Shown: positions 5,533 to 5,697 of the stretch, piece by piece
Numbering within the stretch: position 1 is the first letter of the stretch
Layout of the letters: every line of letters starts with the position of its first letter
From: Spirochaetia bacterium
Lineage (GTDB): Bacteria > Spirochaetota > Spirochaetia > DTKZ01
Assembly: GCA_031270615.1 (NCBI GenBank)
Contig: JAISXE010000023.1
Span: forward strand, 1 to 5,697
DNA length: 5,697 nucleotides
Reading direction: 5' to 3'
The notes under the pieces: generated by a model
What the model saw: the letters and a program-made list of their open reading frames with translations, nothing else
Told to the model about the DNA's origin: nothing
Database searches by the model: none
Program-made: the position numbers and the translations under genes

Positions 5533-5593
5533 AAATACGGACTTTTAGGGCTTATCCTTAAATAACGCATAGCACACAAAGGCAAAAATTTAC

Positions 5594-5609
5594 CACGGAC
5601 AACACGGAC
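5594..5609 (+). repeat. Tandem CACGGAC repeat downstream of the operon
   Basis: CACGGAC occurs at 5594-5600 and 5603-5609 with a 9-base period, the intervening bases being AA. It sits in the gene-free tail about 60 bases after the last stop codon. Two short copies could arise by chance, and no function is evident. Confidence 0.35.
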
Positions 5610-5628
5610 CGCGCACGCCGAAATAAAC

Positions 5629-5652
5629 GCACGCCCATCAGGGCGTGTCTTT
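5629..5652 (+). terminator. Weak candidate terminator for the operon
   Basis: CACGCCC (5630-5636) pairs with GGGCGTG (5641-5647) around an ATCA loop, extended by a G-U pair (5629-5648) and followed by CTTT. The stem is strong and lies about 100 bases after the last stop codon, but the T-tract is short and interrupted. It may be an inefficient intrinsic terminator or simply a palindrome. No other hairpin between 5533 and 5697 is better placed. Confidence 0.4.
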
Positions 5653-5697
5653 GCCCACCCGGCAACAGGGCGAGAGGCCCAAAAACGGTTCTGTCGT

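Overview
The window reads as a bacterial chromosome segment with moderately high GC and G/C-rich third codon positions. It holds a tRNA gene, a repeat-dense intergenic region, and one tightly packed plus-strand operon of six genes. The species cannot be fixed from sequence alone. Several separate iron-sulfur proteins around a flavin dehydrogenase suggest an anaerobe or facultative anaerobe, and a gut-type spirochaete (Treponema-like) or clostridial relative is a low-confidence guess. The tRNA gene does not encode its 3' CCA, so a CCA-adding enzyme must be assumed.

Bases 1-206 carry no gene. They contain short palindromes, a perfect 14-bp hairpin (130-163) and a near-consensus sigma-70 promoter (166-195) that drives tRNA-Arg(CCT) at 207-280. 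Bases 281-764 are non-coding but highly structured. A perfect 15-bp hairpin (303-335) is followed by a 326-bp block (335-660) with 16-bp perfect terminal inverted repeats and a 9-bp direct repeat at its borders, which is the signature of a MITE-like non-autonomous element. Inside the block, a short motif (CGGAAAGCCCG or a variant) occurs three times, each time followed by a small hairpin. A candidate operon promoter (679-706) and a perfect Shine-Dalgarno sequence (751-757) follow.

The operon (765-5532) begins with a TRAP/DctM-like multi-spanning permease. Five genes follow that together look like a split heteromeric amino-acid/imino-acid dehydrogenase of the HcnABC, opine oxidase, dye-linked proline dehydrogenase and D-hydroxyproline dehydrogenase superfamily. 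They are a small plant-type [2Fe-2S] protein (HcnA-like), an FAD/NAD-type flavoprotein (HcnB-like core), a ferredoxin with two probable [4Fe-4S] clusters, a free-standing BFD-type [2Fe-2S] protein and a DAO-family FAD oxidoreductase (HcnC-like). Start and stop codons overlap or lie within 12 bases throughout, so translation is probably coupled.

Inferred working model: the permease imports an organic acid or amino-acid derivative. The DAO-family subunit oxidises a C-N bond in it, and electrons pass through the iron-sulfur proteins to the second flavoprotein and an unknown acceptor. The substrate is not determined. The most notable points are the fission of the usual HcnB-type subunit into separate flavin and BFD genes with a ferredoxin gene between them, and the MITE-like element directly upstream of the operon.
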